A DNA stretch of 64,000 nt, taken from the NCBI RefSeq assembly GCF_000980835.1, contig NZ_CP011312.1, positions 2,046,001 to 2,110,000 on the forward strand, in the 5' to 3' direction. The stretch is from Corynebacterium kutscheri (GTDB lineage: Bacteria > Actinomycetota > Actinomycetes > Mycobacteriales > Mycobacteriaceae). A program made the position numbers and the translations under genes. Of the stretch, positions 51,928 to 60,700 are shown piece after piece. Every line of letters begins with the position of its first letter. The first letter of the stretch is position 1. The notes beneath the pieces were generated by a model, which had not been told where the DNA came from, ran no database searches, and saw nothing but the letters and a program-made list of their open reading frames with translations.

Positions 51928-52815
51928 TTACTCCTTGGTCATTTCCATGAAAATTGACTCAAGGCTCTGATGCGGTCTCGATACTTCGTAGAAACCAATG
52001 CGAGCGTCGATAAGCGCTTGGCACAGTGCCGGGATTTCAGCATCAGTTACTTGGGCAACCTCAATGCCACCATGAATCGGTGTAGAGTGTGGAATAGCCG
52101 AAAGAGCTTGCTCAATATCGTGGGTTCGGATAAGCACCGCGGGAGAATGCTGAGCGATAAGTTCATCACGTGCACCCTCAAAAACCAGTTTTCCCTTATT
52201 AATAATGGCCAAATGTGAGGCGATCTTTTCTAACTCGGCAAGCACATGTGAGGAAACCATGACCGTTACTTCCTCTTGGGTGGCAAGGCGCACAATCAGC
52301 TGGCGTATCTCTTCAATTCCATAAGGGTCAAGACCGTTAGTAGGCTCATCAAGTACCAACAACGATGGCTTACGGCAAATAGCAAGAGCAATGCCAAGAC
52401 GTTGTTTCATACCTAAAGAAAAAGCCTTGACTTTCTTGTTTCTTGCCTCATTGAGGCCAACAATATCAAGTGCCCAATCAATGTTTTCATCTGCAAAACC
52501 CAGTAATGACTGCACTACTTTAAGGTTTTCCACAGCGGTTAAGTGTGCATACCCGGAAGGTTCTTCAATCATGGATCCGATAGCGGCCACAAATTTTCCG
52601 CGATTAGTTTTTGTCAGCTGCTCACCGAAAAGACTAATTGAACCAGAACTGGGGGCAATAAGACCTAAAAGCATCTTCATTGTGGTCGATTTTCCAGCTC
52701 CATTGGGACCAATGAAGCCATAGACCGCACCATGAGGAATATTTAAGGAAAGATCGCTAACAACATCTGTTTTACCATAGGTTTTTGTGACACTAGTTAA
52801 TGTAACTACATTCAT
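51928..52815 (-). CDS. ABC exporter ATPase (BcrA/lantibiotic-immunity type)
   Basis: 295 residues from ATG 52815 (MNVVTLTSVTKTYG); the frame extends 23 codons upstream without similarity. Walker A GPNGAGKSTTMKML, Q-loop EEPSGYAHLTAVEN, signature FSLGMKQRLGIALAI, Walker B LLVLDEPTNGLDPYG, and SSHVLAE. The F-S-L-G-M-K-Q-R signature and the C-terminal regulatory segment are typical of BcrA-like drug/bacteriocin exporters. With the two permeases it should pump a peptide or lipid-active compound out of the membrane. No two-component system lies beside it. Confidence 0.88.
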   Translation of the reverse strand: MNVVTLTSVTKTYGKTDVVSDLSLNIPHGAVYGFIGPNGAGKSTTMKMLLGLIAPSSGSISLFGEQLTKTNRGKFVAAIGSMIEEPSGYAHLTAVENLKVVQSLLGFADENIDWALDIVGLNEARNKKVKAFSLGMKQRLGIALAICRKPSLLVLDEPTNGLDPYGIEEIRQLIVRLATQEEVTVMVSSHVLAELEKIASHLAIINKGKLVFEGARDELIAQHSPAVLIRTHDIEQALSAIPHSTPIHGGIEVAQVTDAEIPALCQALIDARIGFYEVSRPHQSLESIFMEMTKE

Positions 52816-53232
52816 ACTGATAATCTTCGCTCTTAGATGGACATGTTCTCTCAATGAAGCGGTACCAAGCCACACCCGCCGCATACCAAAACAAGCTCTT
52901 TAATAAGCTCTTCCGTTCATGGTGATACCGTAAATAAGCTATCCTCACCAGGGTTTACCCTATTTATCAGGCAACATTTATCTACCTTTCTCGCTGACCC
53001 ACAGATTATTTCTATCGACTTAAGTTTTGGTTTAGGTTTTGGTTTTGTCACTTTATCAGCGGATTGTAGAGAAATCAGCAGCGATTATAAGCCCGTTTTA
53101 TTAACCCAGCACACGTGGTTTTATTGCTGCCTTCTTGAAGGAACAAAGCGAATAAGTGCTAGCTCAACCACTAAGAAATCACTTATTGTTTATCTATAAC
53201 GGTTACTCATCAACTACCCGACAGGAATAAGC
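52816..53232. other. Intergenic region with short T/G-rich tandem repeat
   Basis: About 415 nt between divergent genes. AGTTTTGGTTT and AGGTTTTGGTTTT (about 53022-53047) form an imperfect tandem repeat; no gene seen. Confidence 0.35.
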
Positions 53233-53547
53233 ATGCGATATAAAAACCTGTTCTACTTTGGTGTTAGCGCTCTTGTTATTGCTTTTGTGCTCAGTTTTTT
53301 CTATCAGTGGCAGGTAGCTAGTGCTTTTCTTTTCTTCGCTGCGGCAAGTTTTACCTTTGTGTTCTGGAATCAAACCAAAGGGCGTTATCACAGCGGAAAG
53401 TATGCGAAAACAAATCTTATAGTCGACACCATAGAAATATGGGCAGGCATTCTCTTTATCACCATATTTCATAACTGGGGTGCCGGAGCACTACTAGTTA
53501 TTCCCATCAGCATGTTCACTAGCTCATTCAAAAATCCAGCTATATAA
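53233..53547 (+). CDS. Small membrane protein, unknown function
   Basis: 104 residues; ACAGGAATA precedes the ATG. Three hydrophobic helices: LFYFGVSALVIAFVLSFFY, ASAFLFFAAASFTFVFW and IWAGILFITIFHNWGAGALLVIPI, with a basic loop (QTKGRYHSGKYAKTN) between the second and third. No motif. Monocistronic. Confidence 0.65.
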   Translation: MRYKNLFYFGVSALVIAFVLSFFYQWQVASAFLFFAAASFTFVFWNQTKGRYHSGKYAKTNLIVDTIEIWAGILFITIFHNWGAGALLVIPISMFTSSFKNPAI

Positions 53548-53678
53548 GCTATATAACAGCTCTATAAGCAGCATTCCTTCTTTCTCGTACCCTGCTGCGA
53601 AGATAATTCACAACGGTGTATACGCGTGTGGGTAGGTGGGTCGCCTAAAAGCACGTTATAAAAATCTCCCTCAATTTT

Positions 53679-53698
53679 CCTAGGAGCTGCTCCCAAGG
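53679..53698. promoter_or_regulatory. Possible MerR operator upstream of aldo/keto reductase
   Basis: Imperfect palindrome centred on GGAGC-TG-CTCC, 43 nt before the ATG. A clean -35/-10 pair around it could not be defined. Confidence 0.3.
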
Positions 53699-53740
53699 AG
53701 TTGAATAGAGGTATCCACACCAAGGAAAAAGGAGAGCACC

Positions 53741-54604
53741 ATGCTTGACTCATTCGCACTAGCTGATGGCTATACCATCCCGGCACAGGGTTTTGGAGTG
53801 TTCCAAATTCCCGCAGAAAATACTGCCGACGCGGCCTACCAGGCCATTAAGGCTGGTTATCGTCATATTGATACCGCACAGTCTTATTTCAACGAAAAGG
53901 CCGTCGGTGAAGGCATTCGCCAAAGCGAGCTCGATCGGGAGCAACTTTTTGTCACCACCAAAATCTGGATTGATAGCTATGGCGAAGAAGCTGCTTACGC
54001 CAGCATCCTCATCTCCCTGGAAAAATTAGGGCTTGACTATATCGACCTCGTGTTATTGCACCAGCCATTCAATGACACTTATGGCTCCTGGCGAGCACTA
54101 GAACGTGCGCAGTCAGAAGGGCTTATTCGTTCGCTTGGGGTATCGAATTTTACTCCCGCACGCCTGCATGATCTGGGTTCATTCAACAAGGTTTACCCGG
54201 TAGTCAATCAGATTGAAATCAACCCATTCCACCAGCGAACAGAGCAGGTAGCAGAACTACAACGCTTAGGGGTGGTCGTTCAAGCCTGGGCACCTTTTGG
54301 TGAAGGACGCTCTGGTCTCTTTGATAATCCCGTTCTCACCGAGATCGGACAGCACTATGGTAAATCGGTAGCGCAGGTAGTGTTGCGCTGGTTATATCAA
54401 CGCGGCATTGTCAGCCTGGCAAAATCTGTTCGCCAGGAGCGCATGCAAGAGAATTTAGCTATCGACGATTTCAGCTTAACCGAAGCAGATATGGAAAAAA
54501 TCGCTGGCCTCGATGAGGGCACTTCCCTCTTCTTTGACCATGAAAGCACTGCTACCGTGGACTTTATGCAGGATCTTATCCAGCAGCGCCGTCACACTAA
54601 TTAG
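53741..54604 (+). CDS. Aldo/keto reductase
   Basis: 287 residues; AAAAAGGAGAG gives a strong start. AKR (beta/alpha)8 barrel of the AKR5 kind: IPAQGFGVFQIP, GYRHIDTAQSYFNEKAVGEGI (Asp and Tyr), FVTTKIWIDSYG (Lys), LVLLHQPFND (His) complete the tetrad, then SLGVSNFTPARL, VNQIEINPFHQR, VQAWAPFGEGR and IVSLAKSVRQERMQENL for NADPH. It reduces aldehydes or ketones, for example 2,5-diketo-gluconate-like or methylglyoxal-like compounds. The MerR-family gene begins 9 nt later, so they form an operon in which the regulator probably senses the substrate. An imperfect palindrome CCTAGGAGC-TG-CTCCCAAGG at 53679-53698 could be its operator. Confidence 0.9.
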   Translation: MLDSFALADGYTIPAQGFGVFQIPAENTADAAYQAIKAGYRHIDTAQSYFNEKAVGEGIRQSELDREQLFVTTKIWIDSYGEEAAYASILISLEKLGLDYIDLVLLHQPFNDTYGSWRALERAQSEGLIRSLGVSNFTPARLHDLGSFNKVYPVVNQIEINPFHQRTEQVAELQRLGVVVQAWAPFGEGRSGLFDNPVLTEIGQHYGKSVAQVVLRWLYQRGIVSLAKSVRQERMQENLAIDDFSLTEADMEKIAGLDEGTSLFFDHESTATVDFMQDLIQQRRHTN

Positions 54605-54613
54605 AGGTACCTT

Positions 54614-55045
54614 GTGGGTGTGTACTCAACAAAAGAAGCTGCCGAAGCCAGTGGCATTGCTATTGAGACGGTGCGTTATTATTGCAAAATCGGGCTAGTA
54701 CCGCGTGTGCTACGCGATGAAAACAATTATCGAGTTTTCGATGAGCATGATATCGCCTGGCTACAAGGTTTGCGCTGTTTACGCGAGTGCGGCATGGGCA
54801 TTAAGCACATGCGGGAATATATGAATCTGTGCCTAGCAGGTGAAGAATCTATTCCCCAGCGCGAAACTATCCTTGCCAACCAGCGGATTATTGTTGAGCA
54901 GAAAATCGAGGTTTTGCGGGAAATGCTGGGCTATATCGACTCAAAGATGGAGTTTTATGCCGGCATTAAATCTGGCGAAATTAACTACCAATCTAGTCTG
55001 CTTGCCCCAGTAGAAACTCAAGAAACCCACCTACATTCCTCATAG
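54614..55045 (+). CDS. MerR-family transcriptional regulator
   Basis: 143 residues, GTG start with AGAGGTACC upstream. VYSTKEAAEASGIAIETVRYYCKIGLVPRVLRDENNYRVFDEHDIAWLQGLRCLRECGMGIKHMREYMNLC forms the DNA-binding domain and start of the dimer helix (shown in parts only as motifs: ETVRYYCKIGLV, NYRVFDEHD). C-terminal coiled coil IIVEQKIEVLREMLGYIDSKM. It lies 9 nt after the reductase gene; adjacent MerR/AKR pairs usually act as aldehyde sensors (AdhR/NmlR group). Confidence 0.88.
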   Translation: MGVYSTKEAAEASGIAIETVRYYCKIGLVPRVLRDENNYRVFDEHDIAWLQGLRCLRECGMGIKHMREYMNLCLAGEESIPQRETILANQRIIVEQKIEVLREMLGYIDSKMEFYAGIKSGEINYQSSLLAPVETQETHLHSS

Positions 55046-55056
55046 GAACTACCCGC

Positions 55057-55437
55057 TTAAACAGTAATTTCGATCTGGTTTCCCTCAACATCGACAATGA
55101 CGGATTCATAGTAGCCGTCGCCAGTGGTACGCGGCATACTCACGCAATCGTATCCGGCAGCAAAAAGCTGATTGGTCTTTGCATCAACAGCTTCTTTGCT
55201 ACCCACACTCACCGCAAGCTGGTGATAGCCCAATGCCATTGGCTCAGCTACAGCTTTGCGCGCAGCATTATGCATTATTTCTAAACGCGCACCTTCAGCA
55301 AAAGACATGAAATAAGAGGAAAATCCCGTGCGCTAGTTAACGTAGCGCTGGCTTGCTTGAACATCAAAATAGGTTTCAAAAAATTCGCGGGCTTGTTCTA
55401 AGTCGGCAACATAGAGTGCCACGTGTTCAATTTTCAT
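55057..55437 (-). pseudogene. VOC (glyoxalase-like) gene interrupted by one in-frame amber codon
   Basis: From ATG 55437: MKIEHVALYVADLEQAREFF, then ETYFDVQASQRYVN, TAG (55333-55335), and in the same frame RTGFSSYFMSFAEGARLEIM, HQLAVSVGSKEAVD, CVSMPRTTGDGYYESVIVD and EGNQIEITV. Without the TAG it is a full 126-residue VOC protein with metal ligands (His5, Glu at the ARLEIM position, His in YHQLAV, Glu in YYESVIVD/NQIEI). The rest of the reading frame is undamaged, so the mutation is recent, or the codon is read through, or it is a sequencing error. The downstream part can also start from an internal ATG at 55308. Confidence 0.85.
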
Positions 55438-55817
55438 AAGTATGAAGTCTACTTCCCCGGGGTCATATGTTTTTGTTTGCTGATACTTTTACTTTTCGAC
55501 GCAGCCCTTCCCGCCTACTGTATTCTGCTCATTGGTTAAAGAAATTTTACTGACCGCTCAAGCGACACAAAGAGCATGGGAAAATTTACACAAAAACATC
55601 CACATACACTTGGGGTAGCTGCTAGCACCTGGGCAATAGACTGCTACTATCGCAGTGAATGTGTAACTGTATTGCATAGGGTTGAATAAAAAGAATTATT
55701 TCACACCCCCCATAATTGAACTATTACCCACCTAAAACTACCTCTTAAAAAGGTTACTACCCCTAAAGTAGGTCAATAGCCCTTTACCCTGCCATAACAT
55801 AGGTTTAAGGTTAGGCT
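55438..55817. other. Intergenic region upstream of ECF/ABC operon
   Basis: About 380 nt, AT-rich toward the operon. Contains the DtxR-like box at its end (55806-55824). No convincing riboswitch structure was found. Confidence 0.4.
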
Positions 55818-55824
55818 GTGTTAA
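55806..55824. promoter_or_regulatory. DtxR-box candidate at the start of the ECF/ABC operon
   Basis: TAAGGTTAGGCTGTGTTAA agrees with TTAGGTTAGSCTAACCTAA at 14 of 19 positions, with an intact AGGTTAGGCT core. It overlaps the GTG start at 55818, so either repression is by blocking just at the start of the transcript or the real start is the ATG at 55830. Confidence 0.65.
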
Positions 55825-56573
55825 AAAATATGGTGTCGTTGGGCCACCCTCCCGATGGCGTTGGTTCAGCCAGTGCCAACCAACGCCACATTGCTGATCC
55901 TCGCACGTTAACCTTGATGTTTATCGTCGTCAATGTTTTATTAACGTCTAATGGCTCATCAGAGTTTGCTTTAGCTATAAATGCGCTTATTTCTATTGGC
56001 TTGGTACTGCTCACGTCACCAAAGATTTGGCTTTCCTGGGCGGTGTTTATTCTTTTCTGGCTTTCCTGCCTTTATCTGCTGCCCTTAGTGTGGGAATCAT
56101 CAGTATCTGCATTTTTAGTATTTATTGCTTTTTGGATGTTCCGGTTTAGTGGCATTTTTGGCATCGCAGTAGTCGCTTTTCAGGCTGCTGATATTTCCCG
56201 CATAGGCGCCGCGTTAACCCAAATGCGCGCACCTACTTTTGTGTATGTGCCAATCATGGTGGTAGTGCGATTTTTCCCCATGGCGCTGCAAGAGTTCACT
56301 GCCATTGTTGAGGCAATGAAGCTGCGCAATTTGATTCCTCGTACCAGCACACTTCTTTTTCATCCACTACGTACTGCCGAATATCTTATTATTCCTTTCC
56401 TGGCTTCTGCGGCACGCATTGCTGATAACCTTTCCGCGGCTGTCATTATGAAAGGCCTTGGTGCACAAAAACAACGTAGTACTACGTGGCCAACGCATTT
56501 CGGCCTGGGCGATGCACTCATTATTTTCATTTTGATTGTTTTGCTGAGCTGGCGCATATGGGAGGCGGTGTAA
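55818..56573 (+). CDS. ECF transporter T component (EcfT/CbiQ-like)
   Basis: 251 residues from GTG 55818 (AAGG 7 nt upstream); ATG 55830 is an alternative that clears the DtxR box. Five or so membrane helices, then the coupling region with two Ala-Arg-type motifs: QMRAPTFVYVPIMVVVRFFPMALQEF and AARIADNLSAAVIMKGLGA, characteristic of EcfT. It links the two ATPases to the substrate-binding S protein. First gene of a five-gene operon with overlapping start/stop codons. Confidence 0.85.
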   Translation: MLKNMVSLGHPPDGVGSASANQRHIADPRTLTLMFIVVNVLLTSNGSSEFALAINALISIGLVLLTSPKIWLSWAVFILFWLSCLYLLPLVWESSVSAFLVFIAFWMFRFSGIFGIAVVAFQAADISRIGAALTQMRAPTFVYVPIMVVVRFFPMALQEFTAIVEAMKLRNLIPRTSTLLFHPLRTAEYLIIPFLASAARIADNLSAAVIMKGLGAQKQRSTTWPTHFGLGDALIIFILIVLLSWRIWEAV

Positions 56574-58132
56574 TGAGCACCACGAATAATCACACCATTA
56601 TTGCGCTTAGCGATGTTAGCTATTCCTATCAGCGTACTGATCCCAATTCCTCCCTGTTCGCGGAAAAGGATGCCACTACCCAAACGCCACCAGAATTAAT
56701 CTGCCAGTTGGAAGAAATAAGTCTTAGAATTCCTGCTGGCTCATTAGTGTTACTAGTAGGTGCTTCTGGATCGGGTAAAACTACCCTGTTAAGAGTTATG
56801 AACGCCCTGGTACCTAAATTTTATGAAGGAAAATTCACTGGTACGGTTCAAGTTGCTGGTCATGATCTTTGCCCCGTAGAACTTCATGATGTTGGTCGCT
56901 GGTCGGCTACTATTTTCCAAAATCCACGCACCCAGTTTTTCACGAGCACAGTGCGCACCGAGCTTGCTTTTGCATTGGAAAACTACGGGGTTGATCCTCA
57001 CATTATTAAAAATCGCATTCAGCAGGCAGCTAATCAGGCCGGAATTAGTCATCTTTTAGAGCGCTCCTTGAACACCCTATCGGGTGGCCAATTACAAAAA
57101 GTAGCCTGCGCATGCGCCCTGGTTATGGACGTAGAGGTACTGTTTTTCGACGAACCCACCTCAAATCTTGGTACTGAGGCAATACAAGAATTTCAAGAAC
57201 TTATCGGCCGCCTTAAAGCAGCAGGAAAAACAATCATCGTTGCAGAACACCGGCTCTATTTATTTGCTGAGCTTAGCGATGTTGTCTACCGGATCGCGGA
57301 TAAGAAGATCATCGAAAAACTCAGCGGTAAAGAATTTTTTGCGCTTACTGCCGATGAGCGCATTCAACGAGGCCTGCGTTCGCTTAGCCCGCCAAAACCG
57401 CCTGATTTACCTAGTCCACCTGCGGCGAAAGAAGAATCCGGGGTAAAACCAGGGTTAGAAATAGCAAATCTTCACTTTGGTTATGAACCTGGAAAACCAG
57501 TCCTTGACTGTGGTTATCTTCATCTTCCAACGGGTGCGGTAACTATTATTAGCGGCGATAATGGGGCGGGAAAAACCACCCTTGCCCGGCTTATTTGTGG
57601 GTTAGCGACACCAAACAAACCTGCCCAACGACGCTGGTTACGCCGAAATACTACCCATACTCAAGGTAAAAAAGCACAGTTTATCTTGGACGAAAAGGTG
57701 TTATCGCAACGAGCGCGTCTCCAGGAGTGTGCAATCGTCATGCAAGATGTGCAGCGACAACTTTTTAGCGAATCAGTACACCGCGAAGTGACTTTGGGGC
57801 TTTCTGCCAGTGATGAAGCTACTGGCCTCGTTGATGAGCTTTTAACTCAATTAGAGCTCAGTGAGTATCAGGATCGCCACCCGCTTTCGTTATCGGGTGG
57901 GCAAGCACAACGTCTTGTTATTGCCGCAGCCGTAGCCGCACATCGCCGCATTGTTATTTTTGACGAACCTACTTCGGGGGTTGATTACACCCATTTACGT
58001 GGCATTAGTGAGCTTATTCGTAGCCTTGCTGATTCTGGGTGCATCGTGGCTGTTATTACTCATGATCCTGAGTTAGTGCAGATGTGCGGTGACTATCTTA
58101 TTCGCATCCCCAAGCTCTCTCCTACATGTTAA
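56573..58132 (+). CDS. ECF transporter ATPase, two domains fused (A-A')
   Basis: 519 residues from ATG 56573, which shares TAATG with the preceding stop and follows GGGAGGCGG. Two complete ABC domains: first with GASGSGKTT, QNPRTQFF, LSGGQLQKVACACAL, LFFDEPTSNL; second with GDNGAGKTT, MQDVQRQLFS, LSGGQAQRLVIAAAV, IVIFDEPTSGVD. Internally duplicated ATPases of this form serve ECF importers. Pro-rich linker (SPPKPPDLPSPP) joins the halves. Energy supply for the importer formed with the T and S genes either side. Confidence 0.92.
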   Translation: MSTTNNHTIIALSDVSYSYQRTDPNSSLFAEKDATTQTPPELICQLEEISLRIPAGSLVLLVGASGSGKTTLLRVMNALVPKFYEGKFTGTVQVAGHDLCPVELHDVGRWSATIFQNPRTQFFTSTVRTELAFALENYGVDPHIIKNRIQQAANQAGISHLLERSLNTLSGGQLQKVACACALVMDVEVLFFDEPTSNLGTEAIQEFQELIGRLKAAGKTIIVAEHRLYLFAELSDVVYRIADKKIIEKLSGKEFFALTADERIQRGLRSLSPPKPPDLPSPPAAKEESGVKPGLEIANLHFGYEPGKPVLDCGYLHLPTGAVTIISGDNGAGKTTLARLICGLATPNKPAQRRWLRRNTTHTQGKKAQFILDEKVLSQRARLQECAIVMQDVQRQLFSESVHREVTLGLSASDEATGLVDELLTQLELSEYQDRHPLSLSGGQAQRLVIAAAVAAHRRIVIFDEPTSGVDYTHLRGISELIRSLADSGCIVAVITHDPELVQMCGDYLIRIPKLSPTC

Positions 58133-58166
58133 TACCGTGCAGGTCTACTTCGATAAGGAAGATTTT

Positions 58167-58757
58167 ATGAAGAAAATCAACGTTCGCGATCTGGTTAATA
58201 TTACGATTTTTAGTGTTGTTTATATTCTCTCGTTCTATATCCCAGGCATGTTAGGGTTCTTTGGCCCACCATTTATGTTTGTCGGCTGGATCATCGGCAT
58301 CGTGCTAGGTGGAATTGTTCTCATGTTACTTATGGCACGAGTGCCTAAAGTGGGCACACTAAGCGTTGTAGGTTTGATTACTGGATTGATTATGACTCCA
58401 GGACATACTGCACTGGTTCTAGTAGCGTGCCCACTATTTGGCTTTGTCGCAGATCTGATCATGAGTAACTGTGGCAAAAATGATGCCTTACAAGCCACCC
58501 GCGCAATCCTGGCTTATGCCGTTTTCAAATTGTGGATAGTCGTACCGCTTATCCCCATTATTTTTAATGCCGATGCTTACTACGAAACCATCACCGCAAC
58601 CATGGGACAAGAATATTCCGATTCCATGCGCTCCCTTTTTACACCTACCATCATCGGTATCTGGGCAGTAGTCATCTTTATTGTTGCCTTGAGTAGTGGT
58701 TGGTTAGGTGCAAGAACAGCACGCAAGCATTTCCACCGGGCAGGATTAACGCGCTAA
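58167..58757 (+). CDS. ECF transporter S component (MptD/Trep_Strep family)
   Basis: 196 residues from ATG 58167, after AAGGAAG; the frame is open 26 codons further, overlapping the ATPase gene. Six membrane helices: LVNITIFSVVYILSFYIPGM, GPPFMFVGWIIGIVLGGIVLMLLM, TLSVVGLITGLIMTPGHTALVLVACPLFGF, ILAYAVFKLWIVVPLIPI and IIGIWAVVIFIVALSSGWLGA. The pattern fits the MptD/Trep_Strep group of putative S components, whose substrates are largely undetermined. Overlaps the next gene by one nucleotide pair (TAATG). Confidence 0.85.
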   Translation: MKKINVRDLVNITIFSVVYILSFYIPGMLGFFGPPFMFVGWIIGIVLGGIVLMLLMARVPKVGTLSVVGLITGLIMTPGHTALVLVACPLFGFVADLIMSNCGKNDALQATRAILAYAVFKLWIVVPLIPIIFNADAYYETITATMGQEYSDSMRSLFTPTIIGIWAVVIFIVALSSGWLGARTARKHFHRAGLTR

Positions 58758-60700
58758 TGTCAAAAGATGTAACTCCCGACGATCAACTCTTGGTTACCCG
58801 ACCGACAGTAAAAGAAACCACTCACGAGTATAAAACTAAGCGCAAACAAGCCCAGCGAGCATTAAAAGAACTCATGGCTCCCGTAGCCACTCGGATTCTG
58901 ATTAGCAGGGTGCTTACTATCGCTTCCTGCATAGCCGGTGTTGCCCCATATTATGCGTTAACCCAGATTGGCTCTATTCTACTTGCCCCTGGTGAGATAA
59001 ATACTCACGCACTTCAACAACAAGGGCTGATCTTAATTTATGCTTTTCTTACTCAAGGTTCCCTCTATTTTCTCGCATTAAGTATCACTCATTTTGCCGA
59101 TCTCAAACTTCGCCGCATTATTCAAGACAAAATCATCGCTACCTTGGCACGTGCCCCGCTATCGTGGTTTAGCGATACCGCTCATGGCCGAGTGCGCAAA
59201 GCGATACAGGACGATACCACGCAGATCCACATGCTCATCGCACATGCGCCAGTGGAATACACGGCGGCAGCGACTACCCCAGTGTTATTGCTTATATATT
59301 CTTTTAGCGTGAATTGGCGGCTAGGACTGCTTTCTTTAGCAACCTTGCCCATTTATATCGGACTGCAAATGTTCTGCATGAAAGATATGGGCTCAAAAAC
59401 CGCAGAAATGGATGATAAATTAGCCGATATTTCTGCGGTAGCAGTGGAGCTAACCGAAGGTATCTATGTTCTTAAGAATTTTGGTCATACCGGAAAGGTA
59501 CATTCTCGGTTTTCTGCCGCTTGTAAAGCTTTTAGTACCTTTTATTGGGATTGGTGCGGTCAACTTATTAAAGCCTCATCTATAGCGGTTGCCACGATCT
59601 CTACCGCTACATTAATGTCAATTATTATCGGTTGTGGCCTATTTATCACTAAATTAGGTTGGTCGACTGTGCCACAAGTATTGGTATGTTGTTTAATTGC
59701 GCTAGTACTGCCGCGAACCCTAGAAGTTTTATCCAATACTGCCTGGTCATACCAACAATCAGGCAACGCAGCGCTACGTATTATCGACATATTGAACACC
59801 GAGCAAATTGATTACCCAGACACACCAATAACCCAAAAAATCAGCCCCGTAGCCACACCCCAAACGGTAGACACTAACACTATTGATAGTTTTGTTGATA
59901 TAATGAAAGGTGACCAGGCTTCCTCAGAAGCTTTTCCCTCCCATTACCTCGATGCACCCACTCCCTCCACTCCTCTTGGGGTCGTCGAATTCAGTAATGT
60001 TAGTTACAGTTATCGAATAGATAACGAACTAGTTACAGCGGTCAGCGATGTAAGCATCGAGTGTAAGCCGGGAACTGTAACTACCCTCGTTGGCCATTCG
60101 GGGTCGGGAAAGTCGACGCTAGCTACTATGTTAGCCCGCTTTTCCGATCCCGAATTAGGCTCTATTACTATTGGGGGCAAAGATCTTCAAAGTTTCTCTG
60201 AACAAGAACTTTATTCCACGGTCTCTTTTGTGCTGCAAAATCCTTATTTGCAAAAACTTTCTATTGCTGAGCTCATAGCGCTCAGTGATCCCGATGCGTC
60301 CATGCAGCGTATCCGCCAGGCGGCCAAGGATGCACACATCCTTCAGGAAATCGACGCATTACCCCGCGGCTTCGATACTGTCCTTGGAGTCGATACTGAT
60401 TTATCTGGAGGCCAAAAACAACGCATTGCTATTGCGCGTGCGCTGCTTGCTAATACGCCCATCATTATTCTCGATGAGGCTACCACTGCTACCGACCCAG
60501 ATTGTGCGGCACATATCCAGGCAGCACTTAACCGCTTAGCGCGTGGGCGTACTGTTTTAGCCATTGGTCACCATCTGGAATCTGTGATGGGTGCGCATCA
60601 AATCTGCATTCTTGACCAGGGTCGAATCAGTGCATTGGGAACGGCTGAGCAATTAGCTGAGCATCCATATTGGAAGCAACTTAAAGGAAATCTCGTATGA
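58757..60700 (+). CDS. ABC transporter, fused membrane-ATPase half (IrtA/YbtP-like)
   Basis: 647 residues from ATG 58757 (MSKDVTPDDQLL), sharing its first bases with the previous stop. N-terminal six-helix type I exporter domain (ISRVLTIASCIAGVAPYYAL, LAPGEINTHALQQQGLILIYAF, APLSWFSDTAHGRVRKAIQDDTTQIH), hydrophilic linker (about 390-425), ATPase: Walker A GHSGSGKSTLATML, LQNPYLQKLS, signature LSGGQKQRIAIARALL, Walker B IIILDEATTATD. Exporter-fold pairs of this type act as importers of siderophore-iron in IrtAB, YbtPQ and equibactin systems. It forms a heterodimer with the next gene product (4-nt overlap). Confidence 0.87.
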   Translation: MSKDVTPDDQLLVTRPTVKETTHEYKTKRKQAQRALKELMAPVATRILISRVLTIASCIAGVAPYYALTQIGSILLAPGEINTHALQQQGLILIYAFLTQGSLYFLALSITHFADLKLRRIIQDKIIATLARAPLSWFSDTAHGRVRKAIQDDTTQIHMLIAHAPVEYTAAATTPVLLLIYSFSVNWRLGLLSLATLPIYIGLQMFCMKDMGSKTAEMDDKLADISAVAVELTEGIYVLKNFGHTGKVHSRFSAACKAFSTFYWDWCGQLIKASSIAVATISTATLMSIIIGCGLFITKLGWSTVPQVLVCCLIALVLPRTLEVLSNTAWSYQQSGNAALRIIDILNTEQIDYPDTPITQKISPVATPQTVDTNTIDSFVDIMKGDQASSEAFPSHYLDAPTPSTPLGVVEFSNVSYSYRIDNELVTAVSDVSIECKPGTVTTLVGHSGSGKSTLATMLARFSDPELGSITIGGKDLQSFSEQELYSTVSFVLQNPYLQKLSIAELIALSDPDASMQRIRQAAKDAHILQEIDALPRGFDTVLGVDTDLSGGQKQRIAIARALLANTPIIILDEATTATDPDCAAHIQAALNRLARGRTVLAIGHHLESVMGAHQICILDQGRISALGTAEQLAEHPYWKQLKGNLV

